Below, piece after piece: positions 1 through 11,649 of a DNA stretch of 64,000 bases. Each line of letters opens with the position of its first letter. Position 1 is the stretch's first letter. Origin of the DNA: Pegoplata infirma (lineage: Eukaryota; Arthropoda; Insecta; Diptera; Anthomyiidae); contig OY992540.1 in the NCBI GenBank assembly GCA_963921195.1, positions 11,359,766-11,423,765 on the forward strand. Reading direction: 5' to 3'. The position numbers were made by a program, and so were the translations under genes. The notes under the pieces were generated by a model. That model searched no databases, was not told the DNA's origin, and was given only the letters and a program-made list of their open reading frames with translations.

Positions 1-79
1 TTGACTAAATGCGTATATAAGGTGTCTGCTGAATAGCAAAAACAAAATAATCTCCAAAAAAAATAAATAAAAATAAAAA

Positions 80-156
80 AATGTTTCCGCCACCTGGCAG
101 CGAACCCGTAATGTTCACGATTCGAGTCTAGCACACTACCACCGTGCTATCGTCAC
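80..156 (-). ncRNA. tRNA-like / SINE-head pol III promoter module
   Basis: On the minus strand an A-box-like TAGCACGGTGG (139-149) matches the consensus at 10 of 11 places, and a B-box-like GGTTCGCTGCC (96-106) matches at 9 of 11. The spacing of about 32 bases is right for a tRNA. The acceptor arms do not pair (GTGACGA against TGGCGGA) and the T stem is poor, so this is not a working tRNA. A decayed tRNA copy or the head of a tRNA-derived SINE fits better. The minus-strand downstream side runs into T-rich sequence that could end pol III transcription. No SINE body can be recognised before the window edge. Confidence 0.4.
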
Positions 157-637
157 ATATTTTTGTGCTTCATTAAATGAGTTTATAAAGTGTCTGTGTT
201 ATCAATAAGCATTTTGTGCGTTTTTTAATAATGATTTTAATTGATGCATTTAATTGGAAATTAAAGTGGATTTTTGTCATATTAACAATATACATTGTTG
301 ATACAATTAAAAACGTTGTTGAACTAGAAATTAGTTGCTAACAATTTGTTTAGTTACTTTTGATTTCACGATATTTTTTTCTGTGTATAAAATATTTGTT
401 AATATCCCAGCATTATTTTTTCCCTACCTGTTAAGTGAAATCTTCAATTTCATCAATTTTGTTTTATAAAATTTTGTAAATTTACAGTTTTTTGGCGCAA
501 TTAAAATTACAAGGAATTCTCGTGAATTTACTAGATTTTTTTTGTAAAATTATCTCGGAAAATTTTAAAATTACAAAAACAATTGTAAAATTACAAAAAA
601 AAAATTAAATTTCGATTTGTTAAAAAACAAGGAAAGC
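157..637. other. A/T-rich sequence, nothing recognised
   Basis: A/T-rich sequence with no convincing open frame, splice pair, TIR/TSD pair or structured RNA. Confidence 0.5.
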
Positions 638-1305
638 TGTCAAATATTGGTAAAATGGGATTACGAGACTTTTCCTAGTAATTTGACAAAGTTTTTTTTT
701 TGTGTGTAGAAACAAATTTCATGGAGGTGCGATGAAAGCGCCGCAGGCGAAAAATTTTAACAACAAATCGAGCAAAATTTGTTGTTAAAATTGTTCGCCT
801 TCGGCACTTTTATCGCACCTTCACGCTGTTTTTTAATTCATTACTTTTGATTTTCTACTGGAAGCGGTAGATTAGTATGAAATCTGATAATCTGGAATTA
901 AGTGCAGGGGTTGCCAGTTAGAGTCTATTTGCTTTAGGTTGTTCCACTATGTAGGATATTACATCAATTGGCTGTTTCATTAAAACTTATTTCGGTTTTG
1001 ACATTTTAAGATTTTGACAAAAATTCAAACAAAACTAAAAATGGGCAATTTTTCAAATTTTATTTTTGGCCAATGCTTCGAAATTAAAAATCACCCAATA
1101 TTTTATATCGAAATTTCGCCCAAAAACTATGAAAATGTGCCGAAAAATTTTGGGCAACTTTTCATATGAAATATGGCCCAAATTTGTATGAAAAATTTTT
1201 GGGCGAAATTTCATTTTCTTTTTTGGGCGATTTTCCCTACAGCCGTCAAATATTAGTAAAATGGGATTACGAGACTATTTCTAGTAATTTGACAAGGTTT
1301 TTTTT
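638..1305 (+). repeat. Direct repeat pair about 600 bp apart
   Basis: About 60 bases at 638-700 recur at 1242-1305 with few changes. Both contain GTCAAATAT, AAAATGGGATTACGAGACT and CTAGTAATTTGACAA. Each unit starts GTCAAAT and ends ATTTGAC, so it is itself a short inverted repeat. Between the copies lie a hairpin (726-819) and a stretch of decayed inverted repeats built on TTGGGC/GCCCAA words (1040-1250). The pair could be long terminal direct repeats of a small element or two MITE copies; I cannot decide. Confidence 0.45.
726..819. repeat. Long imperfect hairpin, 43-bp arms
   Basis: Arms 726-768 and 777-819 pair over 43 bases with about five mismatches around an 8-base loop. The outer stem begins GGTGCGATGAAAGCGCCG, which is GC-rich for this region, and the inner stem is AATTTTAACAACAAAT. 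Likely a small foldback MITE. Confidence 0.55.
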
Positions 1306-1349
1306 AAGAGTACACTTCGGTTGAAATGATGAATTTTCACACCATAGAT

Positions 1350-2830
1350 AGGCACCCATTCGTACTGATTTGATCAGTACATGTACTGATTTTTGATCAC
1401 GTGTACTGACCAAAAAACGTTGTACTGATGTGTACTGATTTTTTAAAATATATACTGATTGTACTGATTTTTGAATATATCAATATAAAAAAGAATTTTA
1501 TTTGAAAATTCTAGAAAAAAGCTTGAATTTTCATACACTCAAAATATTTTGTAAGTAAATTCAACTGAAAAAACGTTTAAAACAATCGTTTTTCCTTTTA
1601 AAAAACGGACTACTTATATTTCACTTGAAACAACATACTTTTTCAGTTATTTTTAAACGTTAATAAATGACTAGACATTCCGTAAAAACAAATGATATTT
1701 CAGTTATTTTAACTGTTTACAATTTTTTATTTTGTGGAGTAAAAATATTTTTTTTTGAATAACAAACTACAAAAACCGTACTTCTGTAAAATTATACGGT
1801 ATAATCAGTCAAAAATAATTTAACTGATAAAAATATTTTTGCGTAAATTTTTGTAGTTTATTGTTTTAACAACTATATAAATCTTTCAATAATTTAGTCC
1901 TTTTGAAAAACAAACGATAAAACGTTTAAAACAACTTTACCTAAAAACTTTTTGAATAACCGTAAATAGTTACTGTAAAACTTTTCTAGGTGTAAAATAA
2001 GTTGTCAGAGTGGTTTTTTTATAACTTAAGTCTATATGATGAATTAATTGTAAGGAGCTTAGAGTTCATAAATTAAGAGGTTCTTAAATGCAAAAATGTA
2101 TCTGAGCATGAGGTTATTTTGATCTTCATAAATTTATATAAAAAGGAGCACAGAATCTTTGAGGCTTTAATAACGAAAACTTTACGAGATGATGGATTTT
2201 CTATATTTGTTTTTTAAATAATGTAATTCCATGAATCCAAATAATTTAAAATGCTCGATGAGGTAATGTCATCCGAATTTATTGGAAAATATCTCAGAAT
2301 ATCAGGGCTATTTAATGAAAAATGTGCATTAAACCTGTTCTTAAATACGAGGAACATTTTCAAAATGTATTTTTTTAACATGGATGGGCCCAGGTTTATT
2401 TATTGGTATCCAAAAACTAAAAATTCAAAATTTGGTGACAGTCGGATAAGGGGAACACGTGCCGAAATCCGTTAACAATTTTATAATGGGAAAAATATCT
2501 TTTTCAATAACTCTTTTCTTTCCATTTATGTAGTCCAATTGGAATTAATTTTTTTCTACAGCAGTTTTTGACCTAATGGAATGATAATTTGCCCAACAAT
2601 TGAAAATCAGAAAAAAAATTTGTTCCATATAAAAAATTACGGTATAATGGTATGGAGAAGCATGTATATTAAGAACCGGTGTAATGTAGATATTATTTGG
2701 GAAGTTTTTTAAAAGGAAGAGTTATCAAAACTTAAGCGAAAAGTCCTCAGAATCTGAGGAATTTTATTATTTTTAAAGCCAAAAAACTTAGGCGTACTGA
2801 CTTGAGTTCAGAAAAAAAGGGTCACCCTAA
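1350..2830. mobile_element. hAT-type element, TSD CCATAGAT
   Basis: Flanked by identical 8-bp CCATAGAT (1342-1349 and 2831-2838). The right end reads, in reverse complement, TTAGGGTGACCCTTTTTT; the left end is AGGCACCCATTCGTACTGA, an eroded version. Just inside the left end the word GTACTGAT/ATCAGTAC repeats many times (1365-1480), as in subterminal transposase-binding repeats of hAT elements. A second copy in opposite orientation lies at 55672-60624. No transposase frame is visible, so it is non-autonomous. Confidence 0.7.
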
Positions 2831-2838
2831 CCATAGAT

Positions 2839-3221
2839 ATCTTTAAGCAAAAAAAAAAAACAAATCTAGCCACCAAGTATTAACATTAATTGTAAACTGA
2901 TGTCCCTGATAATCCAACCACATTAAAATGAATTTTTAATATATTCTCATATTTTTTAATACCTTTGTAATTTTTATGAATCAATAAATATTTAAACATT
3001 AATCTGTATTTTTTATATTGCAGACAATCACCAGCGTTTGAAATGTGTAAAAATATATTATTAATATTGACGCAAACATGTAAAAAAAAATGTTAATTAC
3101 TTTTTTCATGAAATATTAATTTACGCTTAACAAAGCACACTAAATTGTTAATTACGCAGCGATAATTACTCTTAAAAATCATCATGTATAAATTTTTTTT
3201 TAATATATGTATGGCACTAGA
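2839..3221. other. A/T-rich sequence, nothing recognised
   Basis: Intronic A/T-rich sequence with homopolymer runs and no supported feature. Confidence 0.5.
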
Positions 3222-3690
3222 TGGTATTAGAATGGCATTTATTCTTGAACTTTGATTTTCCCGAATGTCCGGGAGATAAAATATCTCGAAAACCGCTCGA
3301 CCGATTTCAGAAATTTTTTGAGATTCATATTCTGCATGACCAAATTAATAAAAATAATGTATCGCGAGATATTTATTTTTTTATTTTTCAAAAATTCAAA
3401 TTTTTGGTAAAAATTTTCCAAAATTCTGATCGAAGGGTGCCGCGGGTTAAAATTATCGGATTTGCCTTAAATTAAGTTCAAATTAAAGTTTGCCTCAATT
3501 TATGAAAGGTTTAAGGAACCAAAATTCTAAGATTTTTTTAAAAAAATTCTCTGACGTAAGAAAAACCGCCATTTTTTTACGAATTTCAACTAACAATATC
3601 TCAAAAACCTTTTGACGTATTTAAGATTTTTTTTTTGATTGCCTTAAACGAATTTTCCAAAAGTAAAAAGAAATTTCTTTATATTTTAAA
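3222..3690 (+). mobile_element. Fragment of the TAGACTGGCATTTTT hAT-like family
   Basis: Begins TTAGAATGGCATTTATTC and carries the block order of the element at 29735-45393: the ATATCTCGAAAACCG word, then the GTGCCGCGGGTTAAAAT word, then CGTAAGAAAAACCGCC. The copy is diverged and no right TIR or TSD could be set. Open frames of 60-84 codons on both strands here are by-products of the simple sequence. Confidence 0.5.
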
Positions 3691-4235
3691 TGTTCAATTT
3701 AATATGAACAAAAACCCTTTTTTTGGGTAAATACCTATTTAATAAACACATAAAAAAGAAATGCTTTTTTCTCAGTTGGATTTCGTAATAAACTTTATAT
3801 TGTGTTTATACATTTATGCTAAAAGTCCATAAAAATTTATATATTTTAAAGGCAAACAAAATTAACAAATATTTAACAAACTAAAGTGTTGAAATATATT
3901 TTAAACCATTTGTAAAACAAATTTGCATATCTATAAATTTGCTATACCCAAAAGATAATCAATATCTAAAATTTTTAGTATTTTTTAGTATTAAAAACCC
4001 TAAATGTAACTTGAGAAAACTCAATGACACGGAAATCAAGTTTGATAATCATGTTGTGTAAAAAAAGAGAAATATAAGGAAAGGATATTTTAAAGGATAC
4101 TAGATTGTAAGTCTCCAAGGTAATATAAAAAAGTTTTATAAGAAACCAAAAGATTGACTGGTATTAAGAAAATATGTTTGATTTTAACAGACTTTTAAAA
4201 TGAATATGAATTTGGAAAAGTGTATGAAGATTATT
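3691..4235. other. A/T-rich sequence, nothing recognised
   Basis: No supported gene or element end. Confidence 0.5.
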
Positions 4236-4420
4236 TGGATTTATACACAGAAACAATTTAATTGTATTTTCAACTGAAAACGTTGTTGTATTGACAAAAC
4301 GTTGTTGTATTGACAAAGAAAATAATTGATTTTTTTAACAACACAATTTGACAATACAATTAAGTTGTTTGTTAATGCAACAACGTTTTTATAGAAATTG
4401 TGTTTTCAAATACTTATATT
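4236..4420. repeat. Short decayed inverted repeat with AACGTTGTTG words
   Basis: AAAACGTTGTTGTATTGACA is present twice in tandem (near 4278 and 4300) and is answered by inverted AACAACGTTTTT near 4379. Similar words occur at about 300-330. Probably a small MITE; no TSD seen. Confidence 0.3.
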
Positions 4421-4817
4421 ATGGCCGCTGTTCCAAAAAAATTAAAAAATGTGAAAATGAAAATTTCCAAATTTTATTGGTGTTCTAGATATCACATCCG
4501 ATTTTTTTTATAAAATTTTATAAAAATATACTTACTTATATATACACAGAGAGTATATATAAGTTTGTCATTCCATTTGTAACACATCGAAATATTGGTC
4601 TACACTCAAAAAAATACGTTAGTAGATTTACTAATTTTTTTGCTAACGCCAGTTAGTTAAATTTTAGCAACTTTTTAGTTGTGATTAGCATGTTTGCAAA
4701 AAATTCTTGTAAACTTCATGTTTGCATGTTTGCAAAAAATCCTTGTAAACTTTATTTAGCACATTAGCAATTTTAAACAAACTTTGAACTAATTTCTTTT
4801 GCTAAATTTGAAATTGA

Positions 4818-5365
4818 GTGTGCAATTACAATTCTGGCGTTGGCCTTGAATTTTGCTTGTTCCCATACATTTTGTATGTAGAACAAAATTCAAAGCCAAC
4901 GCTAGCGTTTCAAAGCCAGAATAGAATCAATTCTATTTTTTTGGCTTTGCCCTCTCGTGAATATTTTTTTTTGCTTTGGCATTGCCAGTCATTTACAAAA
5001 AAAGGGTTGATTTTGTTTATGAAACACATCTTGTTTATGAAACACATCTGTGTATTGGAAAATTATAAGAAAAGTACACAAAAAAAGAAAGGGAAATATA
5101 ATTTACCGCCAATTATTATAAAAATAAAAACAAGTATCAAAAAATATCAGTGAAAAAACCAAAGCAGTTTTATGTTTCACCGAAAAAAATAAATTTCAGG
5201 AAAAATTTATTTTTCTTCCACCAAATAATTATATTTCTGTTATTCTATGTTTGTGTGTGTACAAACAAACGCCAGAACAAAATTAAAAGTCAAAGCCTTT
5301 GTTTAAATCAAAAGCCCTCTCTTTACACAAAATTCAAAGCCAACGCCAGAATTGTAATTGCACAC
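4818..5365. mobile_element. Small TIR element, probable TSD TGA
   Basis: Termini GTGTGCAATTACAATTCTGG and its inverse CCAGAATTGTAATTGCACAC pair over about 37 bases. TGA flanks both sides (4815-4817, 5366-5368). The interior uses the words CAAAGCCAACGC and CAAAGCC in both orientations. Open frames of 111 and 72 codons fall here, but their composition is that of the repeat and no protein family is recognisable. Confidence 0.55.
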
Positions 5366-5434
5366 TGAGTTGACAACATTTTACAAAATTTTTTGCTAAT
5401 ATTATCAAAAATAAATGGTAAATTTTTTTTTTTA

Positions 5435-5930
5435 TTTTCAGAAAACTTAAAATGGCGCTATCTCGGAAACTAAGCCAGATAGAGCAAAATGGAGGCCATT
5501 TTTGGTTCTCTTCACATGTGTAGAACCTAATGGGTCCTAACTTTGGATCCAAAAAAGATAGCATTCCCGAAAATTTTAAAATGCTCATATCTCGGTAAAT
5601 ATTGCCGACACAACAAAAAGTCCCGAAGCATTTTTGTAGCTCTTAACACGTAGAACAATACCGCAAAATAATCAAAAGCTCTCCGAGTATTATTTTTGAA
5701 GTTATCGAGTTTTGTAATTCTCAAAACCCCGGTGGTCCACTAAAATCACGTATCTCAAAAACTAAGCAAGGTAGAGCGAAACGGACACTAATTTTGGATC
5801 AAAAACTATGACGATTTTTAAGGAACCCAAGTAGGTCTAGGCCCATCGGGGTCTGGACCTATCGGGTCCGAACCCAATGGGGTCCTCAAATGTGTATGAA
5901 CTAAGTTGAAATATAAAAAATTTCAGTTAA
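5435..5930 (+). repeat. CTCGGTAACTA-type dispersed tandem repeat
   Basis: Contains repeated words ATATCTCGGTAA, AAGCAAGGTAGAGC and CCCAATGGGGTCCT. The same words build 15230-16060 in a different element, so this is a mobile repeat segment shared by two unrelated TIR elements. Confidence 0.45.
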
Positions 5931-6850
5931 CTAATTTTTAGCAAAACGTTGCTAACTTTGCAGTTTTTTTTTTGAGTGTAGGACCCCATAAAGTATATAT
6001 ATTAATGATCCTCGATCGATTTTAAGTCGATCTAGCGATGTCCGTCCGTCCGTCTGTCTGTCCGTAGAAAACACGCTAACTTTTGAAAGACTTTACAGAG
6101 GCTACTGAAGTTTGGCATATATGTTGGGCATTTACCTGGTCAGGTTGGTACTGCAATCCAGCCAAATCGGTCCAGTGGTTCAAAAGTTATGAGCAAAAGA
6201 GTAAATTTCGGCAAGGGGTTTTCGCAAATTTACGAGATAAAAAACACGATAACTTTCTAAAAATAATAATGAGACTGTTGAAACGTGGCATGTATATTTG
6301 CCGTTCCTCAGGTCTGTTTGGTATTGAATTATAGCTCAATCGGTCAAGTGGTCATCTTAAATCATCATCTTAAATGCCACGTGGTAAACAAGTTTTAAAA
6401 GCATTGGTGGTAACTAAGCAATGCTTTTTAAACTTTTTTAGTTTGAAAGCAATTCTTTTTAAACTTGTTTAGTATTAAAAGCATTGGTAACTTAAAAATT
6501 ACAGTTGAACAAAATTTTACACTCGAACAAAATTTTACACTCAAAAAAAATTTTACTATTTTACAAAAATGTCAATATTTTGTGTACATACGTACGTGCA
6601 TTCACTCAGAAATATTTTCACAAATATATTTTCATTTGAAAAAAAAAGTTTTACACTCAAAAAAAAAAATTTGTAATTTTTCATTTTTTTTTTTTAAAGA
6701 CAAAAAAAAGAGTTTTTGCTCAAAATAAAATATTTCTAATCAAAATTGTTTTTTTCACGTTAAAAGTGTACTATCCTTTAAAAAAGGCACTGTGGAGGCT
6801 ATTCATAGATTCGGCAAAGTCAAATTTAACTTTTCTACTTCTTTCAAATA

Positions 6851-7575
6851 AAATTTGGTGAAAGTAAAGCGAATGCACTTTTTTCCTTATAATTTTTTAA
6901 ATTTTAATTATTCGAACAAAACACTAAACATGATTTTATGTGATTCGGAAATTTTAATGTGAATTGAAAAGTTGTAAAAGACAGAACAGAGGCCTATAAT
7001 TTTAATAAAAATATGTCAGTGAACGACTTTATTGTATTTTTTGCAAGGAAACATTTCGGTAATGAATGTAATTTTAAGCAACAAAAACATTAGAATTGCA
7101 AAATATAAATTTGCAGTTTTAATGCCTCACCGTTTTCAAGATAAGCTTGAAATGTAAATTTTTTGACGTCTAAGCACATTTTTTTTAAAAACGGCAAAAA
7201 CGGCGAAGATTCTTGTCCAAATAAAGTTAGGCACCCCAGAATCATAATCAAAAAACACACTTGCAGTATTCGCAACTTGATGATAAAGTTGGTTCCGTCG
7301 AAGCGTGTTTATTTTAAATTCAGTTGTTGCAAAATTTGACTGGCATAACAAATCTGCATTTTTCTTTGTTTAAACCACTGCATCCGAAGATTATATAAAC
7401 TTGCAACTTTAACAAGTTTTTTAATATTTTCCCCTAAAACCAAACGATATTTAGTACCGTTTTTGTGGTTGTTCTCTTTTTAATGCATTTACATTTTTTT
7501 ATGTATAAATTTTGTATATGGTAGGAAAAACCTTCAATATTTGCATATATAAAGAATTTCACACAAAATGGTGTG
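6851..7575. other. A/T-rich sequence, nothing recognised
   Basis: No gene or element end supported; open frames of 61-71 codons here have no recognisable motif. Confidence 0.5.
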
Positions 7576-9090
7576 TGTTCATCAATGTTTTTTTTTCATC
7601 AATATATTTTTTTTTTTCATCAATACTTTTTTATCAATATTTTTTTTTTAATATTTTTTCAGCATTTTTTTAAATCAATTTTTTTTTATCAATATTTTTT
7701 CCCATCAATATTTTTTGTCATCAATATTTTCTTTCATCAATATTTTGTCATCAATAACTTTTCATTAATATTTTTTTTTCATCAAAGTTTTTTTTCATCA
7801 ATATTTTTTTCATCAATTTTTTTATATCCATATTTTTTTCATCAATATTTTTAATGAAAAAACTGATGAAAAAATATTGATGAAAAAGTATTGATGAAAA
7901 AAATAAAATATTGATATAAAAAAAAAATTATGAACAAAATATTGATATAAAAAAGTATTGATAAAAAAACAAAATTTTTGATGAACACAAAAAAAATATT
8001 AATAAAAAAAAAAAAAAAAAAATTGATGAACACAAATAAAATATTGAAAAATATGTATGAAAAAAATATTGATGAAAAAAACAAAAAAATATGAAATTAA
8101 ATACTGATGAAAAAAATATTGATGCAAAAAAATATTGATGAAAAAATATTGATTAAAATCAATGCTGGTGAAAAATAGTTGTGTTACGTTTTATACACCA
8201 GCTGGTGAATATTTTTTTTTATTTACCACGGGGTGAATTATTATCCTAGTTATAAACCCGAGTTACTAAAATTTTTGGTTTTAAGAAAACGAAAGCAGTG
8301 ATTCTTATTTTCTTTTTCGTTAAAAGTTAGCTTATATGATTAAACTGAGGTGGCGTGGCGTCCTGCAACTTTTAACATGATACTGTTTTAGGCTGGTGTC
8401 TAATTTTAAAAAAGTTGCAGGACGCCACCTCAGTTTGACTATATAAGCTAACAATTAATGAAAAAGAAAACAAGAATTACTATTTTCATTTTCTTAAAAC
8501 CAAAAACTTTAATAACTTGGGTTTGTAACTTGAATAATAATTCACCTCGAGGTGAATAAAACCGTTTTTCACCAGCTGGTGAATAAAATGTAACATAATT
8601 ATTTTTCAAAAAAAAAAATATTTTTTCTATCAATTTTTTTATTTTCGTCAAATTTTTGTTTTTCATCAATTTTTTTTTTTCATCAAATTTTTTTTTTTAT
8701 CAAACTTTTTTTTCATAAATTTTTTTTTTTTTATAAATTTTTTTTTTCATCATTTTTTTTTTTTTTTCATTTATTTTTTTTTATCATCAATTTTCTTTTT
8801 TTTCATAATTTTTTTTTCCATCAAATTTTATTTTCATAAAATTTTTTTTTTCATTTTTTTTTTTCATTTTTTTTTAAATTTTTTTTTTTTTTCATCAAAT
8901 TTTTTTTTCATCAAATTTTTTTTCATCAATTTTTTTTTCATTAATTTTTTTTTTTCATCAAATTTTATTTTGTTCATAAATTTTTTTGTGTTTTCATCAA
9001 ATTCATCAAAAACTTTTTTCATCAAAATTTTTTTTCACCAAAAATTTTGGGTTCATTCATTAATTTTGTTTTAACATAATTTTGTTTTTC
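7576..9090. repeat. Simple-sequence block of ATCAATATTTTTTT type in alternating orientation
   Basis: Three strand-biased blocks: pyrimidine-rich TTTCATCAATATTTTT units (7576-7850), purine-rich GATGAAAAAAATATT units (7850-8165), and pyrimidine-rich TTTTCATCAAATTTT units (8600-9090). Blocks one and two are mutual reverse complements meeting near 7855; blocks two and three flank the foldback at 8150-8610. Long F/I/N/Y-only open frames here are artefacts of the repeat. Confidence 0.7.
8150..8610. mobile_element. Foldback element with CACCAGCTGGTG ends
   Basis: CACCAGCTGGTG, itself a palindrome, occurs near 8199 and 8570 and the flanks pair over long arms. Diagnostic inner pair: GTGGCGTCCTGCAACTTTTA (left) with AAAAAAGTTGCAGGACGCCA (right) around a loop near 8390. 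Pairing continues outward through TGTTACGTTTTAT / ATAAAATGTAACA into the simple-sequence blocks. No TSD could be set because the flanks are repetitive. Confidence 0.6.
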
Positions 9091-9728
9091 ATGAAAAAAA
9101 AATAAAAAATTTACCAAAACTACTTTTTTTACCGAGTCTAAGCTTTTCGCATAAAAATTTTCCATTTGCTTATCAAATGTACATAAAACAAGCGAGCGTG
9201 TTACATTCTTTGGTGCCGAATCTTTTATACTCTCCAAAATGTAAAAATACTTTTTTGCACTTATTTTTGCACTCACTTACGAAATGTACAGATAGCTCTT
9301 TTGGTTTTTTAATGGGATCCTCGACTGATATTTTAATTCGTTTTGCATGGAATAGCAAAGTAATATAACAGTATTTTTTCTGAAAAAACTTTGCTTTGGC
9401 AAGTACACCCAAATCTTCCGCAAAACATTATCATGATTTATTGTTTTGGGCAAGAGTACAAAATTCGCAGGCATTTTTTAAAATTGGATACCAGCCTAAA
9501 AACATTGTCATGTTAAGACTTTTCTGTAGCAAACATTTCTCAAAATCGAATAAATTGTCCCAAAAAATGTTTCATTGTCATTGAAGACGTCATTTTTTTT
9601 TTCTTTCGGGTACTTTCTGTAAAAAAATTTGTCAGAATATAACAATTTTGGTGTATAAACAACGTTATGGTATATTAAACTTTTCTGCAGAAAAAGTGTC
9701 TTAGAATACGATTAGTTTTCTAAGGAAA
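9091..9728. other. A/T-rich sequence, nothing recognised
   Basis: Short open frames on both strands (60-84 codons) overlap one another and show no domain; no element ends found. Confidence 0.4.
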
Positions 9729-9730
9729 TA

Positions 9731-10688
9731 CCCAGCAGAAATTTTGCTGAACTGGCAGCAGCTTTTGGAAAGGAAACTTGAGTCAAGGAGCGCATCCAAA
9801 CCTGCTGAATTCATCCATGATTCTCTAAGGTGATGTCCCACTTTAGAGCGCTAGTTGGATACACCGAAAAAGCGCTCTTAAGATGCTCTGAAATCACGTC
9901 TATTTAGAGTGCTGATAAAAGCGCTATAAAGATACAGTGAATTCATGTACCTTTTTAGAGCTGATTTAAGCAGAATAAAGATGAAACACATTTAACTATT
10001 TCTGAAAAACAATTGGAAAATCTGAAATAAAATTGACAATATCTGAAATACAGTTGGAAAATCTTAAAATATAATTGGAAATTTTTGAATTATTAATGGG
10101 AATTTATTAAATATAATTGAAAATTTTTGAAATATAATTGAAAATTTTTTGGTTATAAATGGAAATTTCCGAAATTCAATTGGAAATTTTTAAAATATAA
10201 TTGAACATTTTTTAAATAAAATTGGAATTTTTAAAATATGATTGGACATTTTTTGTAATAAAATATTTATTTTATGAAATTAAAGTGGAAATGGTGTAGG
10301 TACTCAATTTTTTTTTTAAATACTAAAAAATATTTTAAAATCTGGCCTATTTATTATCATCATTCAAAATGTGTTAAAGATGTTATGTTTGAAGCACTTT
10401 TTGCAGCGCCGATAATTGCGCAATAATGATGCAGTCAAATCATGTGTCTTTGTCCCAAACTCATGGTTTTTCATTCAAAAAGTGCTGAATATATATTAAA
10501 AAGGAAAGCAAGTGTAAATTTTTATCGAAAAATAATTTATATTATAAGTTTTATATCAAAAATCTTAAGAAAATATTTAAATTTTTTCCCCTTACTTTTT
10601 CTGCATCCTCAAGAGCGCTCTTTGGATGCGCTTCGGTATGATATAGAAAGATGCTGTGTCGCCAAAATGTCGATTTATTTTTGCTGGG
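9731..10688. mobile_element. CCCAGCA element, TSD TA, with internal minisatellite
   Basis: Left end CCCAGCAGAAATTTTGCTG after TA (9729-9730); right end TTATTTTTGCTGGG before TA (10689-10690). Between about 9990 and 10270 a degenerate unit of about 28 bp (AATATAATTGGAAATTTTTG) repeats about ten times. GAGCGCTCTT and AGAGCGCT words recur near both ends. The same terminus type flanks 49023-52514. Confidence 0.65.
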
Positions 10689-10690
10689 TA

Positions 10691-11649
10691 GGTTGAAGGT
10701 TCTGAGAATTCTTCAATAAAAGCGATCTAAATCTAGAAAAATATCGAAATTAAAAAAACATTTCTTGATCAAACATGCCCTAAATCTGACATTTTTTTTC
10801 AATTGGAAAATTTATTCAGAATCTCGAATTTAACTACCAAAAAAAATTTAACTTTTTCTTGAGAAGGCATTTTCAAAATTTAAAAAATTTTCTAGAACTT
10901 TTTGTATCGGAAAAAAAATTAAAATGAAATCATGAGAATCCATGTAAGAAAAATTTTTTGTTTAAAAAAAAAATGTCCTTCCCAAACCCAAGAGCTGAAT
11001 CAGCGCCTGGCAAGGAGAGTACTTAACTGTGATGCTTTAAAAGCACATAACCGACCATATAAAGTACTTTACCAGCCCTCTTTGTTTTAGATTATTTTAA
11101 TTATGATTTGAGCATAAATATTTTATTACTTTTTGGAAGTACATATTGCAATGAATTTTAAAAATTCGTAGCTAAAGTATGGTCGAACTTAGGCAGGTAT
11201 TTTTGTTGGGGAATAATCTATATATCCATAAACGACAATATTTGTAATAGTTTTGGACATTCCTCTTTGATATTAAAAAAAAAAATCCAACAACGTTTTC
11301 ATAAACTTTTACAAGTGTAGCTACTAAACACTGATGCATTTTGAGGGTTTAATATATTTTTTTTTTTATTTTTTTTATTGCATAAAAAACATGATGTTCT
11401 TTTTTTAAAAAATCGATATATAAATTGTATATTTGTGTTAAGAGCATTTTCATGCTGGTTAAGGGTTTTCACTTTTTTTTTATGTGATGTAACTTAAGCA
11501 TCAGTTTTATAATTGTGAAGTGGTTTGGTTGGGTTTAGGGTTATCGATAAATTAAGTGTTTTTATTTAAAAAAAAAAATATGACTTTCCACCAGTGTTAA
11601 TGAATTAAATTTTTAGCTAAATTTCCCAAATGATTTGAAATCTTTCATA
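10691..11649. other. A/T-rich sequence, nothing recognised
   Basis: A slightly richer patch at 10980-11090 (GAGCTGAATCAGCGCC and AAGTACTTAACTG words) was checked on both strands and gives no open frame longer than a few dozen codons. Confidence 0.4.

Larger units (their letters stand above)
4603..5978. mobile_element. CACTCAAAAAA element, TSD TA
   Basis: Left end CACTCAAAAAAATACGTTAG after TA (4601-4602); right end TTTTTTTTTTGAGTG before TA (5979-5980). It cuts the mini-me repeat exactly between TTGGTC and GGACCCC, which proves insertion. TA duplication and a short TIR fit the Tc1/mariner-type class. The family recurs at 29861, 37395 and 45969. The interior holds a nested element (4818-5365) and a repeat shared with 15230-16060. 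Confidence 0.75.
4527..6850 (+). mobile_element. mini-me / DINE-1-like element, split by a TA element
   Basis: The left part is TTTGTCATTCCATTTGTAAC. After the inserted element (4603-5978) the repeat resumes with ACCCCATAAAGTATATATA, a GATCCTCGATCGATTTTAAG core and a (GTCY)n stretch GTCCGTCCGTCTGTCTGTCC. The body then has two paragraphs built on GGTCCAGTGGTTCAAAAGTT and the copy ends near GATTCGGCAAAGTCAAATTT. A TA-flanked core beside a GTCY tract is the described hallmark of mini-me / DINE-1 repeats in Diptera, regarded as non-autonomous Helentron-type elements. Open frames inside it are not genes. Confidence 0.7.

Noticed and set aside
4818..5153. 111-codon plus-strand frame
   Set aside because: Begins at the terminal repeat of a small TIR element and is written with its CAAAGCCAACGC words; no recognisable protein.
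7573..8084. Frames of 77-93 codons rich in F, I, Y, N
   Set aside because: Direct translations of simple sequence.
10980..11090. Possible exon or tRNA (higher G/C, GAGCTGAATCAGCGCC)
   Set aside because: Stops in all frames within a few dozen codons, no splice pair, no A/B boxes.
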